A stretch of DNA of 8,778 bases. Source: an uncultured Chloroflexota bacterium (lineage in GTDB: Bacteria; Chloroflexota; Dehalococcoidia; UBA2979). The notes beneath the pieces were generated by a model, which was not told the origin of the DNA, searched no databases, and worked only from the letters and a program-made list of their open reading frames with translations. The stretch lies in NCBI GenBank assembly GCA_902827055.1, contig CADEHD010000040.1, positions 2,832 to 11,609 of the forward strand. The letters are read 5' to 3'. Position numbers and translations under genes: made by a program. This document shows positions 1 through 6,199 of this stretch, in pieces. Position 1 is the stretch's first letter. Every line of letters starts with the position of its first letter.

Positions 1-47
1 TCAGGCTGAGCTGTTGCCGACGCCACGCATCCCAACCAACCGAGGGT

Positions 48-77
48 TTGCCCGAGGGCCAGCTTCGTTCGTACACT
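48..77 (+). promoter_or_regulatory. Weak candidate sigma70-type promoter upstream of rpsF
   Basis: TTGCCC at 48-53 and TACACT at 72-77 are separated by 18 nt; each matches four of six consensus bases. This would place the transcript start near 84, about 85 nt before the rpsF start codon. That start would remove the 5' strand of the outer stem of the leader hairpin at 78-110, so the promoter and the full hairpin are not both easily right. No better promoter was seen in the first 160 nt, and the real one may lie before the window. Confidence 0.25.
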
Positions 78-110
78 GTCGCCTGCGCCTTCCTCGTGGA
101 AGGCCGCGAC
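78..110 (+). promoter_or_regulatory. Leader hairpin upstream of rpsF, possible S6:S18 autoregulatory element
   Basis: A perfect 7-bp stem, GCCTTCC (87-93) with GGAAGGC (98-104), closes a TCGT loop. It sits on a 4-bp lower stem, GTCG (78-81) with CGAC (107-110), separated by an asymmetric internal loop (CCTGC on the left, CG on the right). The right side therefore shows a CCG at the junction (104-106). Leaders of S6 operons in many bacteria carry a hairpin with a CCG-containing asymmetric bulge that imitates the 16S rRNA site bound by the S6:S18 complex. The resemblance is my inference. The element lies about 48 nt before the ribosome binding site, so it does not directly cover it. Confidence 0.35.
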
Positions 111-168
111 CCCAGCCCGGCCACATCGTTGCGGCGCAACTCGCAGTGGTCATACCCAGGGGATGGAC

Positions 169-699
169 ATGAACGAATACGAACTGATCTACATCATCAC
201 GCCCCGCCGCGGCCCAGCCGAGGTGGAGCAGCTCGGTACGTGGCTTGACGGCCAGGTGACCGGCGGGGGTGGCGAGGTCCTGAGCACTCGCACGTGGGGG
301 CGCCGTCGGATGGCGTACCCCATCGCCCACAACCTCGATGGCACGTACGTGATCGCCAGGCTCCGAATGGCCCCTGCCGCCGCGGTCGTACTCGATCGCG
401 CGCTCCACATCCAGGAAGACGTGCTCCGGCACATGCTCATTCGTGGCATCATGGGCAGCGATGAGGCTCCGCCCGAGTTCACGAGCGAGCGTCCTCGTTT
501 CGCGCCGCGCCCGATGCCGATGGATCGCGCCGAGATGAGGGCCCCGGTAGCACCGATGGAGGCTCCCGCTGCAGAAGCCGCTCCGGAGCCGGCCGCTCCG
601 ACCGCGGTCGAGCCGGTGGCTGAGCCTGCGGCGGCTGAGGCTCCGGAGCCAGCTCCAGCGGACGAGGCGCCAGCGCCTCCCGCTGCGGACGCGGACTAA
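169..699 (+). CDS. rpsF: 30S ribosomal protein S6 (bS6) with long Ala/Pro/Glu-rich C-terminal tail
   Basis: Small-subunit protein S6, which pairs with S18 and binds the central domain of 16S rRNA. The first ~92 residues match the family: N-terminal MNEYELIYIITP, the segment GRRRMAYPI near residues 44-52, then GTYVIARLRM, and the closing helix ending in VLRHMLIRG. Residues ~95-176 form a low-complexity tail of Pro, Ala and Glu, making the protein about 176 aa against the usual 95-135. I chose ATG 169 over the in-frame ATG at 163: AGGGG at 158-162 lies 6 nt before 169 but abuts 163. It is the first gene of rpsF-ssb-rpsR, 50 nt before ssb. S6 identity is near certain; the exact start is less sure. 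Confidence 0.96.
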   Translation: MNEYELIYIITPRRGPAEVEQLGTWLDGQVTGGGGEVLSTRTWGRRRMAYPIAHNLDGTYVIARLRMAPAAAVVLDRALHIQEDVLRHMLIRGIMGSDEAPPEFTSERPRFAPRPMPMDRAEMRAPVAPMEAPAAEAAPEPAAPTAVEPVAEPAAAEAPEPAPADEAPAPPAADAD

Positions 700-716
700 C
701 CTCGCACTCTCCCCAT

Positions 717-735
717 TGCGCCTCGCGTGGGCGCA
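717..735 (+). other. Small hairpin abutting the ssb ribosome binding site
   Basis: TGCGCC (717-722) can pair with GGCGCA (730-735) around a 7-nt loop. The 3' arm ends on the first base of the ssb Shine-Dalgarno AGGAG (735-739). Such a stem could tune ssb translation relative to rpsF, but 6-bp GC-rich stems are common by chance at this base composition. Confidence 0.25.
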
Positions 736-749
736 GGAGTGGCACGGCG

Positions 750-1175
750 ATGCTCAACAAGGCGATGGTCATCGGTCATCTCGGGGCAGACCCGGAGATG
801 CGGTACACGGCGAATGGCAACGCCGTGACCACGTTCAACGTCGCCACGTCCCGGCAATTCCAGGGACCCGATGGCGAACGCCGCGAGGAGACAGAGTGGT
901 TTCGCGTGGTCACGTGGAACCGCCTCGCGGAGACGTGCAGCCAGTACCTCACCAAGGGGCGACTGGTGTACGTAGAGGGGCGCATGCAGACGCGCTCATG
1001 GGAAGGCCAGGACGGCCAGAAGCGATACACGACTGAGCTCATCGCGCAGGAAGTGAAGTTCCTCGGCGGGCGCGAGGGCGGCGGTGGTGGTGGCGGGGGC
1101 GGTCGGTACTCGGCGGGGCTCCCCGTTGGTGCCGATGGCGAAGGCGATATCGAACCAGACGACCTGCCCTTCTAG
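750..1175 (+). CDS. ssb: Single-stranded DNA-binding protein
   Basis: Coats ssDNA during replication, recombination and repair, normally as a tetramer, and recruits partner proteins through its C-terminal tip. The OB fold spans residues 1-106: opening LNKAMVIGHLGADPEMRYT, then FNVATSR, the WFRVVTWNRLAE block (50-61) with DNA-stacking aromatics, and KGRLVYVEGRMQTRSW. A Gly-run linker of about 12 residues (107-118) follows, then the acidic tip EGDIEPDDLPF, a good match to the canonical DDDIPF-type partner-binding tail. At 141 aa it is short for the family because the linker is short. AGGAG at 735-739 precedes the ATG by 10 nt. Sitting between rpsF and rpsR is the classic bacterial arrangement. 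Confidence 0.97.
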   Translation: MLNKAMVIGHLGADPEMRYTANGNAVTTFNVATSRQFQGPDGERREETEWFRVVTWNRLAETCSQYLTKGRLVYVEGRMQTRSWEGQDGQKRYTTELIAQEVKFLGGREGGGGGGGGGRYSAGLPVGADGEGDIEPDDLPF

Positions 1176-1240
1176 AGGGCGCGAGAGACAGCGGGGCCTG
1201 GCGCGAGCGCACGGGCTACCCCAGGGAACGAGAGCGACCA

Positions 1241-1588
1241 ATGATGCAGGACCCTCAGGACATGCGCGACTCGGCGCCCGGTGGCGATGAGTCCGACGGC
1301 GGGCGCGATCGTGGCGACCGCGGGGACCGCCCGCGTCGGGGCGGCATGCGACGTCGCGGTTGCGAGTTCTGCATCGACAAGGTGAACGAGGTCGACTACA
1401 AGGACCTCGATCTGCTGAGGCGCTACGTCGGCGACCGCGGCAAGATCGAGGCGCGCCGCAAGGCCGGTGTCTGTGCTCGTCACCAGCGAGTGGTGGCGCA
1501 GGCGATCAAGCGCGCGCGCCACGTCGCGCTGCTCCCGTTCACGGCGGAGCACATCCGCGTGAGCGGCGTGCTCTCGGGTCGCCGCTAG
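1241..1588 (+). CDS. rpsR: 30S ribosomal protein S18 (bS18), zinc-binding form with charged N-terminal extension
   Basis: Small-subunit protein that forms a heterodimer with S6 on the 16S rRNA platform. The core starts near residue 36: CEFC (Cys41, Cys44), then VDYKDLDLLRRYVGDRGKI, then the RRKAGVCARHQR segment (Cys78, His81) and AIKRARHVALLPF. The four ligands CxxC...CxxH identify the zinc-binding version of S18; many paralogues elsewhere have lost them. Residues 1-35 are an added Asp/Arg/Gly-rich head with repeated RGDRGDRP-like units. Start choice is uncertain: ATG 1241 and ATG 1244 are adjacent, with only a weak purine stretch (GAGAG, 1230-1234) upstream. It lies 65 nt after ssb. rplI, a frequent neighbour, does not follow. 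Confidence 0.96.
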   Translation: MMQDPQDMRDSAPGGDESDGGRDRGDRGDRPRRGGMRRRGCEFCIDKVNEVDYKDLDLLRRYVGDRGKIEARRKAGVCARHQRVVAQAIKRARHVALLPFTAEHIRVSGVLSGRR

Positions 1589-1626
1589 GCGCGACCGCTC
1601 CCCGGCACCTCGCGCCAGGGACGGGC

Positions 1627-1650
1627 GGCGCATCGAGTCACTCGCGCGCC
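1627..1650 (+). terminator. Intergenic hairpin after rpsR, possible terminator without U-tract
   Basis: GGCGC (1627-1631) pairs with GCGCC (1646-1650), and inside it CGAG (1634-1637) pairs with CTCG (1641-1644) around a TCA loop, with a small internal loop between the stems. It sits 38 nt after the rpsR stop and 25 nt before the next start. No T-run follows, so it may be a weak or Rho-assisted terminator, an RNA processing site, or chance structure in GC-rich DNA. It is the only visible boundary between the ribosomal operon and the next gene cluster. Confidence 0.35.
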
Positions 1651-1675
1651 TGAGGATGAAGGGATCGAGGTCCTC

Positions 1676-2671
1676 GTGGCCGGGATAAGCCGAACAGCGC
1701 TGCGGCGGCGGCAGGAAGAGGCCCAGGCCCGCCGCGATCGCACGATTCTCCTCGGCACGATCGGTGTGCTCGCGGCGGCCGCCGTCATCGTGCTCGTGGG
1801 CCTGTACTTCACCGTGTACCTGCCGCCTCGCGCCAGCGTCGCCAGCATCGATGGACAAGCGGTGACCGCCGGCGATGCCGTGGACCGCGCCTCGTTCTTC
1901 ATGGTCTCTGAGGGTGGTGCGTTTAGCCGGGAGATCGACGACCTCGCGGAGCTGGGGGTCGATCGACTCGTCCGCGACGCGGTCCTCTTCAAGGAAGCGC
2001 CGGCGCTCGTCGGGGAGGTGTCGGACAGCGACGCCGATGCGAAGGCGCGCGAGGTGCTCGGAAACCTCGAGGGCGAGGCGTACGCCGATGCACTCCAGGC
2101 TGTGCTGCAGCGTGCCGGGATCGAACGGCAGCAGTACCGCGAGATCCTGAAGTCCCGACTGCTGGCGGAGCGTCTCACTGAGCGATTCCGCGGCGAGTTG
2201 CCCGAGGCGATGGACCAGCGCCACGTGTTGCGGGGGGGAACGCCACGCCTCGTGAAGGCGCAGCGCGGGATCGAGCGGGCCCGGGGGGGTGAGGACTTCA
2301 CGGGGCTGGGCGACCAGTACGGTGCGGACCGCCAGTTGCAGGTAGACCTGGGATGGACGCCGGACGACTTGCTGCTGCCGGACGCCGAGCGGGCGCTGAG
2401 CGGCCTGGGGGCCGGTGACGTCTCGGCCCCCGCAATGAGCGGGCTGTTCTTCGACGTGTACAAGGTGGTGGAACTGCAGGCGGCCCGGCCACTTTCGGAC
2501 GAGCAACGGGATGCCCTCGCCGACCGCCGGGTCGACGACTGGGTCACGGAGCGCGAATCGCAGCTCAGCGTGACCCGCGACCTGTCGAAGGACGAGTCGG
2601 CCTGGATCACGGCGCAGGTCAGCGACCGCGTTCAGAAGGCGTTCGAGACGCAGTCGAAGGCGGCGCGGTAG
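1676..2671 (+). CDS. Membrane-anchored SurA/parvulin-like (PpiC family) foldase, probably catalytically altered
   Basis: A 331-aa protein with a basic N-terminus, one membrane span at about residues 24-47, and a large C-terminal part expected outside the membrane (positive-inside rule). After the span, SVASIDGQAVT (54-64) resembles the start of SurA N-terminal domains, followed by a helical region to ~175. A rotamase-like domain covers ~179-270: QRHVL with the first conserved His (His183), DLGW at 224-227 in place of the usual GGDLGW, and a GAGDVSAP turn. Where parvulins normally have fGyHiikv, this protein has LFFDVYKV, so the second conserved His aligns with Asp260 and the Gly with Phe258. 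It may act as a chaperone rather than an isomerase. GTG start with GAGG at 1667-1670. Its stop overlaps the hom start by one base. Confidence 0.8.
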   Translation: MAGISRTALRRRQEEAQARRDRTILLGTIGVLAAAAVIVLVGLYFTVYLPPRASVASIDGQAVTAGDAVDRASFFMVSEGGAFSREIDDLAELGVDRLVRDAVLFKEAPALVGEVSDSDADAKAREVLGNLEGEAYADALQAVLQRAGIERQQYREILKSRLLAERLTERFRGELPEAMDQRHVLRGGTPRLVKAQRGIERARGGEDFTGLGDQYGADRQLQVDLGWTPDDLLLPDAERALSGLGAGDVSAPAMSGLFFDVYKVVELQAARPLSDEQRDALADRRVDDWVTERESQLSVTRDLSKDESAWITAQVSDRVQKAFETQSKAAR

Positions 2672-3960
2672 TGGGCGAGCCCGTCGGGATCGCACTGCTG
2701 GGCGCTGGGAACGTCGGGGCCGGTGTGCTACGCGCCCTCGAGCTGGGCGCCGACCGTTACGCGGCTCGCGTCGGGCGGCCACTCGCCGTGCGCCACGTGC
2801 TGGTGCGCGATGTCGCACGGCGGCGCGCGGGCGTCCCGCGTCGCGCGCTGACCGCGTCCCTCGATATGGTGCTCGCCGACCCAGCCGTGCAGATCGTGGT
2901 GGAGGTCATGGGGGGTGAGCAGCCCGCCTTCGACTACATCCGCCGCTGTCTCGAGTCGGGGCGCCACGTGGTGACGGCGAACAAAGAGGTGATGGCGAAG
3001 CACGGCGGAGAGCTGCTGGGCTGCGCCAGCGCTCACTCCGTGCGCCTGCTCTACGAGGCGTCGGTCGGTGGCGGCATCCCCATCATCAGCCCGCTCTCGC
3101 GCGACCTCCTGGCCAACGAGGTGACGGGCGTCACCGCGATCATCAACGGCACCACCAATTTCATGCTCACAGCCATGGCGCAGCGGGGCAGCGACTACGC
3201 GGATGTGCTCGCAGAGGCGCAGCGGCTGGGGTACGCCGAGCCAGATCCGACGGCCGACGTCGAGGGCATCGACGCGTCGTACAAGCTGGCGATCCTCTGC
3301 GGGCTGGCGTTCCACATCGATGTATCGCCTGGCGACGTCGCCCGCACGGGGATCACCCGGCTGACCGCTCGCGACTTCCGCTACGCCCGCGAGCTGGGGT
3401 ACGCGATCAAGCTGCTCGCCTCGGGGCGACTGGTCGAGGGTGAGCTGGTCGCGACGGTGCAACCGGTCTTCGTCGCGCAGGGCGAGCCCCTGGCGCACGT
3501 CGATGGCGTGCTGAACGCGGTGCAGGTCGAGGGTGACCTCGTGGGGCGCGTCCTCTTCGAGGGGCCCGGCGCCGGTCCGATGCCGACTGCGAGCGCGGTT
3601 CTCGCGGACGTGCTCGACGTCGCACGGGACCTGGTCGCGGGGCGTCCACCTGCCGAGTCGATCTCGTACCGACCGATCAAGGTGCGGCCTGCCGCGAAGG
3701 TGGTGTCGCGGTTCTACCTCCGTGTGACGGTGGCTGATCAGCCGGGGGTGCTCGCGCGCATCGCGACGATCCTCGGCAAGCAGGACATCTCCATCGCCTC
3801 CGTGATCCAGTTCGAGACGGACGCCGATGCTGGCACCGCCGAACTGGTAATCACCACCCACGCCACGCCCGGGGGGAAGCTCGCCTCCGCCGTCCGGCAG
3901 ATCGAGGCCCTTCCGGTGGTGCACGAGGTGGGCAACGTGCTGCCGATGGTGGGCGGATAG
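2671..3960 (+). CDS. hom: Homoserine dehydrogenase with C-terminal ACT domain
   Basis: Catalyses NAD(P)H-dependent reduction of aspartate 4-semialdehyde to homoserine, the branch point toward threonine and methionine; cytoplasmic. The Rossmann motif GAGNVG is at residues 11-16. Next come the TANKE motif (Lys105), the family signature NGTTNFML, and EPDPTADVEGIDASYK with the catalytic Asp201 and Lys205 in the same D-x3-K spacing as yeast Asp219/Lys223. The C-terminal ~80 residues (RVTVADQPGVLARIATIL onward) form an ACT domain, the usual site of threonine feedback inhibition. The 429-aa length is typical of the monofunctional ACT-bearing form. It starts with GTG inside the preceding stop (TAGTG), implying translational coupling. 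The following gene begins 2 nt downstream. Confidence 0.97.
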   Translation: MGEPVGIALLGAGNVGAGVLRALELGADRYAARVGRPLAVRHVLVRDVARRRAGVPRRALTASLDMVLADPAVQIVVEVMGGEQPAFDYIRRCLESGRHVVTANKEVMAKHGGELLGCASAHSVRLLYEASVGGGIPIISPLSRDLLANEVTGVTAIINGTTNFMLTAMAQRGSDYADVLAEAQRLGYAEPDPTADVEGIDASYKLAILCGLAFHIDVSPGDVARTGITRLTARDFRYARELGYAIKLLASGRLVEGELVATVQPVFVAQGEPLAHVDGVLNAVQVEGDLVGRVLFEGPGAGPMPTASAVLADVLDVARDLVAGRPPAESISYRPIKVRPAAKVVSRFYLRVTVADQPGVLARIATILGKQDISIASVIQFETDADAGTAELVITTHATPGGKLASAVRQIEALPVVHEVGNVLPMVGG

Positions 3961-3962
3961 CC

Positions 3963-4979
3963 GTGACGACGCGCGCGACGGTGGAGCTCGAAGAGCGCCT
4001 CGCGTTTGCGCTGCAGCGGATCGCTGACCTCGCCAGCCAGCTCGACCGAGCGCGCGAGGAGAACGCGAGCCGCGACGCGACGCTGCGCGCGCTGACCGAT
4101 GCATGGCAGACCATCGATGGTCGCACGCAACGCCACGAGGCCAGCGTCGAGTCGGTGCGCGCGATCTCGGCATCGGTATCGGCGATCGAGGCGCGCCTCG
4201 AGCAGGAGACGCAGCTGCGTCGCGACGCGCTCGCGGCTCTTGGGCAGGGCGTTGCCCGCGATCGCGACGCGACGGAGATCGTCGTGGCGCAACTCGACGA
4301 CCTCGAGTCGCGGCTCGACGACACGGCGCGGCTGACGGCCGGCGCGGGCGCGCAGCGGCTCACCCAGGCAGAGGTGCTGCGTGACCTCGATCATCGGCTG
4401 GATCGGCTGCACGACACGGTCGCCGGCCTCGACGCGCGTGTGGCGGCTGAACGCGAGGTCGCGCTTGCCGCGGCGAACGACCGTGCAGATCTCGAGGCGC
4501 GATTGCTGGCGCTCTCGAGCGCGCTCGCGGAGCAAGAGGTGCGGGTGCGCGAGTCGCAGCATGAGCGGCGTGCGCTTGGTGAGTCCGTCGCCGAGCTGCA
4601 GGCGATGGGGCATCCCGACGCCCAGCTGCGCGACCTGCTCGACCAGCAGCGCGTGACCCGTCAGCGTCTCGAGGAGCGGTTCCGTGAGCTGGAGTCGGGC
4701 GTCCGCGACCTCGGGCGTGCCGCCCTCGAGGCCGCGGAGCAGCGGGCCCAGATCCGGCTGCAGGTCGCACAGCTGGGGACGCGTGTCGATGACCTCGCGG
4801 CGCAGCAGGAGGCGACGCGACACCTCCTCGTCACCGGGCTGCGCGCGATGGCGGTCATCGAGGACCGCGCGAGCCAGCGCGATACCGCCGAGTCCGAGCG
4901 TCGCGTGCGCGAACGCCGTGAAGCTCTCAATCGCATCGAAGAGCAGGCCGACCAGGCCGCCCGAGGACTACCACTGTGA
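3963..4979 (+). CDS. Uncharacterised soluble coiled-coil protein between hom and thrC
   Basis: I do not recognise a named family. The 338 residues are almost entirely charged, Ala/Leu-rich helix with heptad spacing of Leu, Ile and Val, indicating a long coiled coil. There is no Cys, no membrane span, no signal peptide and no nucleotide-binding motif. Likely breaks in the helix occur near residues 125-130 (TAGAGAQ) and at MGHPD (215-219). The last ~40 residues are highly charged (ESERRVRERREALNRIEEQ). It starts with GTG 2 nt after the hom stop, and its last codons overlap the thrC start by 4 nt (GTGA). The reading frame is open throughout with strong G/C third positions like its neighbours, so it is very probably a real gene. 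A scaffold, SMC-like or cell-envelope role are all possible; none is shown. Confidence 0.85.
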   Translation: MTTRATVELEERLAFALQRIADLASQLDRAREENASRDATLRALTDAWQTIDGRTQRHEASVESVRAISASVSAIEARLEQETQLRRDALAALGQGVARDRDATEIVVAQLDDLESRLDDTARLTAGAGAQRLTQAEVLRDLDHRLDRLHDTVAGLDARVAAEREVALAAANDRADLEARLLALSSALAEQEVRVRESQHERRALGESVAELQAMGHPDAQLRDLLDQQRVTRQRLEERFRELESGVRDLGRAALEAAEQRAQIRLQVAQLGTRVDDLAAQQEATRHLLVTGLRAMAVIEDRASQRDTAESERRVRERREALNRIEEQADQAARGLPL

Positions 4980-6058
4980 TCCGCGCCGAAGGTCCCGCCA
5001 GCCAGTCGACTCGCTTCATTCTCGAGCGCTACGCCGAGCTGCTGCCGATCACCGAGGCAACGCCGCGCGTGACCCTCGGGGAGGGGGGCACGCCCCTTGT
5101 CCGCGCGCGTGCGTTCGAGGCGGAGCTTGGGCTGGACGCGCTGTACGTGAAGCTCGAGTCGGCAAACCCGACCGGGTCATTCAAGGACCGTGGGATGGTG
5201 CTGGCGATGGCGAAGGCCGTCGAGGCAGGCAGCACGGCGGTCCTGTGCGCATCGACGGGAAATACCTCGGCGTCGGCGGCGGCGTATGCGGCCGCGTACG
5301 GGCTGCGGGCGATTGTGCTGGTGCCCGGCGGCCGCGTCGCCCTCGGCAAGCTGGCGCAGGCTGTCGCGTACGGTGCCGAGATCGTGCAGGTCGATGGCTC
5401 CTTCGACGACTGTCTCCGCGTCGCGCGCGACCTCTCCGAGCGGCACCAGCTCGCCCTGGTGAACTCGGTGAATCCGTTCCGAATCGAAGGGCAGAAGACC
5501 GGTGCGTTCGAGATCGTGGACGACCTCGGCGATGCCCCGGACCTGCTCTGCATTCCCGTCGGCAATGCCGGGAACATCACCGCGTACTGGCGCGGCTTCA
5601 CGGAGTACCACAGGCTCGAGCGCAGCTCGCGGCGTCCCGTCGTCTGGGGGTTCCAGGCGGCTGGCGCGGCGCCCCTCGTGCACGGGGCGCCGGTCGCCAA
5701 CCCTGAGACGATCGCGACGGCGATTCGCATCGGAAACCCCGCGTCGTGGCAGACGGCGATCGAGGCTCGTGACGAGTCCGGCGGTGTCATCGAGGCGGTG
5801 ACCGACGAGGAGATCCTCGACGCCTACCGACGGCTGGCCTCCGAGGCAGGCGTGTTCTGCGAGCCCGCGTCGGCGGCCTCGGTGGCGGGGCTCCTGAAGC
5901 GCCATCGAGACGGGGCCGACCTCCGTGGTCGGACGGCGGTGTGCATCCTGACGGGGAGCGGCCTCAAGGACCCCGACACGGCACTGACGATCGAGGCGGT
6001 GCGCTACGAAGCGAGCGCCGAGCTGTCGTCGGTGGAGCGGGTGCTCGGACTGGCGTGA
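4976..6058 (+). CDS. thrC: Threonine synthase (PLP-dependent)
   Basis: Converts O-phospho-L-homoserine and water to L-threonine and phosphate, the last step of threonine synthesis. Fold-type II PLP features are in order: GEGGTPL (35-41), NPTGSFKDRG with the Schiff-base Lys70, the substrate/phosphate loop STGNTSAS (93-100), the PLP-phosphate Gly loop PVGNAGN (194-200), EPASAAS (296-302) and the C-terminal TGSGLKD (326-332). At 360 aa it is the short bacterial form (Bacillus-type) rather than the long E. coli or yeast type. GAGGA at 4963-4967 lies 8 nt before the GTG start, which overlaps the preceding stop by 4 nt. It shares the pathway with hom two genes upstream; thrB is not present. A hairpin follows its stop. 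Confidence 0.96.
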   Translation: MIRAEGPASQSTRFILERYAELLPITEATPRVTLGEGGTPLVRARAFEAELGLDALYVKLESANPTGSFKDRGMVLAMAKAVEAGSTAVLCASTGNTSASAAAYAAAYGLRAIVLVPGGRVALGKLAQAVAYGAEIVQVDGSFDDCLRVARDLSERHQLALVNSVNPFRIEGQKTGAFEIVDDLGDAPDLLCIPVGNAGNITAYWRGFTEYHRLERSSRRPVVWGFQAAGAAPLVHGAPVANPETIATAIRIGNPASWQTAIEARDESGGVIEAVTDEEILDAYRRLASEAGVFCEPASAASVAGLLKRHRDGADLRGRTAVCILTGSGLKDPDTALTIEAVRYEASAELSSVERVLGLA

Positions 6059-6065
6059 CGAGTCC

Positions 6066-6090
6066 CGCCGCTCACGCTTGTGATGCGGCG
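6066..6090 (+). terminator. Strong hairpin just after thrC, probable transcription terminator
   Basis: CGCCGC (6066-6071) and TCAC (6072-6075) pair with GTGA (6080-6083) and GCGGCG (6085-6090), giving 10 bp around a GCTT loop with a single bulged T. It starts 7 nt after the thrC stop codon. No T-tract follows (the next bases are AACGGACC), so termination would be of the U-poor kind or structure-protected Rho type. Position and a new promoter-like box just downstream support an operon end here. Confidence 0.5.
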
Positions 6091-6108
6091 AACGGACCAA
6101 GGTCCCGG

Positions 6109-6117
6109 TGTTAGCAT
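6109..6117 (+). promoter_or_regulatory. Candidate extended -10 promoter for folE
   Basis: TGTTAGCAT reads as TG-N-TAGCAT, an extended -10 element with four of six core matches. No -35-like hexamer lies at the right distance, which fits an extended -10 promoter. Transcription would start near 6124, leaving a leader of about 76 nt before the folE ATG. It sits just after the thrC hairpin. Confidence 0.35.
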
Positions 6118-6135
6118 GATCGCACTGGTTACGAC

Positions 6136-6166
6136 GCAACGGCGTGCGGGCTCTCCGCCGCGTTGC
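6136..6166 (+). other. Imperfect hairpin in the folE leader
   Basis: GCAAC-GGCG (6136-6144) can pair with CGCC-(GC)-GTTGC (6156-6166), giving 9 bp with a 2-nt bulge and an 11-nt loop. It ends 22 nt before the folE Shine-Dalgarno. I do not recognise a known riboswitch class. It may be incidental structure. Confidence 0.25.
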
Positions 6167-6199
6167 TCCTCGCGCGTTCACCGTGGCAGAGGTGATGAC

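Noticed and set aside
1..168. Possible small gene or tRNA upstream of rpsF
   Set aside because: No cloverleaf is seen. The + strand frame from 48 runs through the S6 start region in another frame without motifs. Only the leader hairpin and a weak promoter can be supported.
555..690. GCT/CCG/GAG-type repetitive DNA suggesting a tandem repeat element
   Set aside because: There is no exact repeat unit; it is low-complexity coding sequence for the S6 Ala/Pro/Glu tail.
1084..1101. GGT/GGC repeat that could be taken for a microsatellite or regulatory repeat
   Set aside because: It encodes the Gly linker of SSB in frame, which is common in this family.
1172..2818. A 548-codon open frame on the - strand opposite rpsR and the parvulin-like gene
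   Set aside because: It is Arg/Pro/Ala/His-rich with no recognisable motif and lies opposite well-supported genes. Long antisense frames are expected where third positions are mostly G or C.
2728..4173. A 481-codon open frame on the - strand opposite hom
   Set aside because: hom is unambiguous on the + strand. The antisense translation is low-complexity and Arg/His-rich without family similarity.
6080..6199. 40-residue N-terminal extension of folE in the open frame
   Set aside because: Its composition is unlike FolE, it would span the thrC hairpin and the candidate promoter, and a strong Shine-Dalgarno lies 5 nt before ATG 6200.
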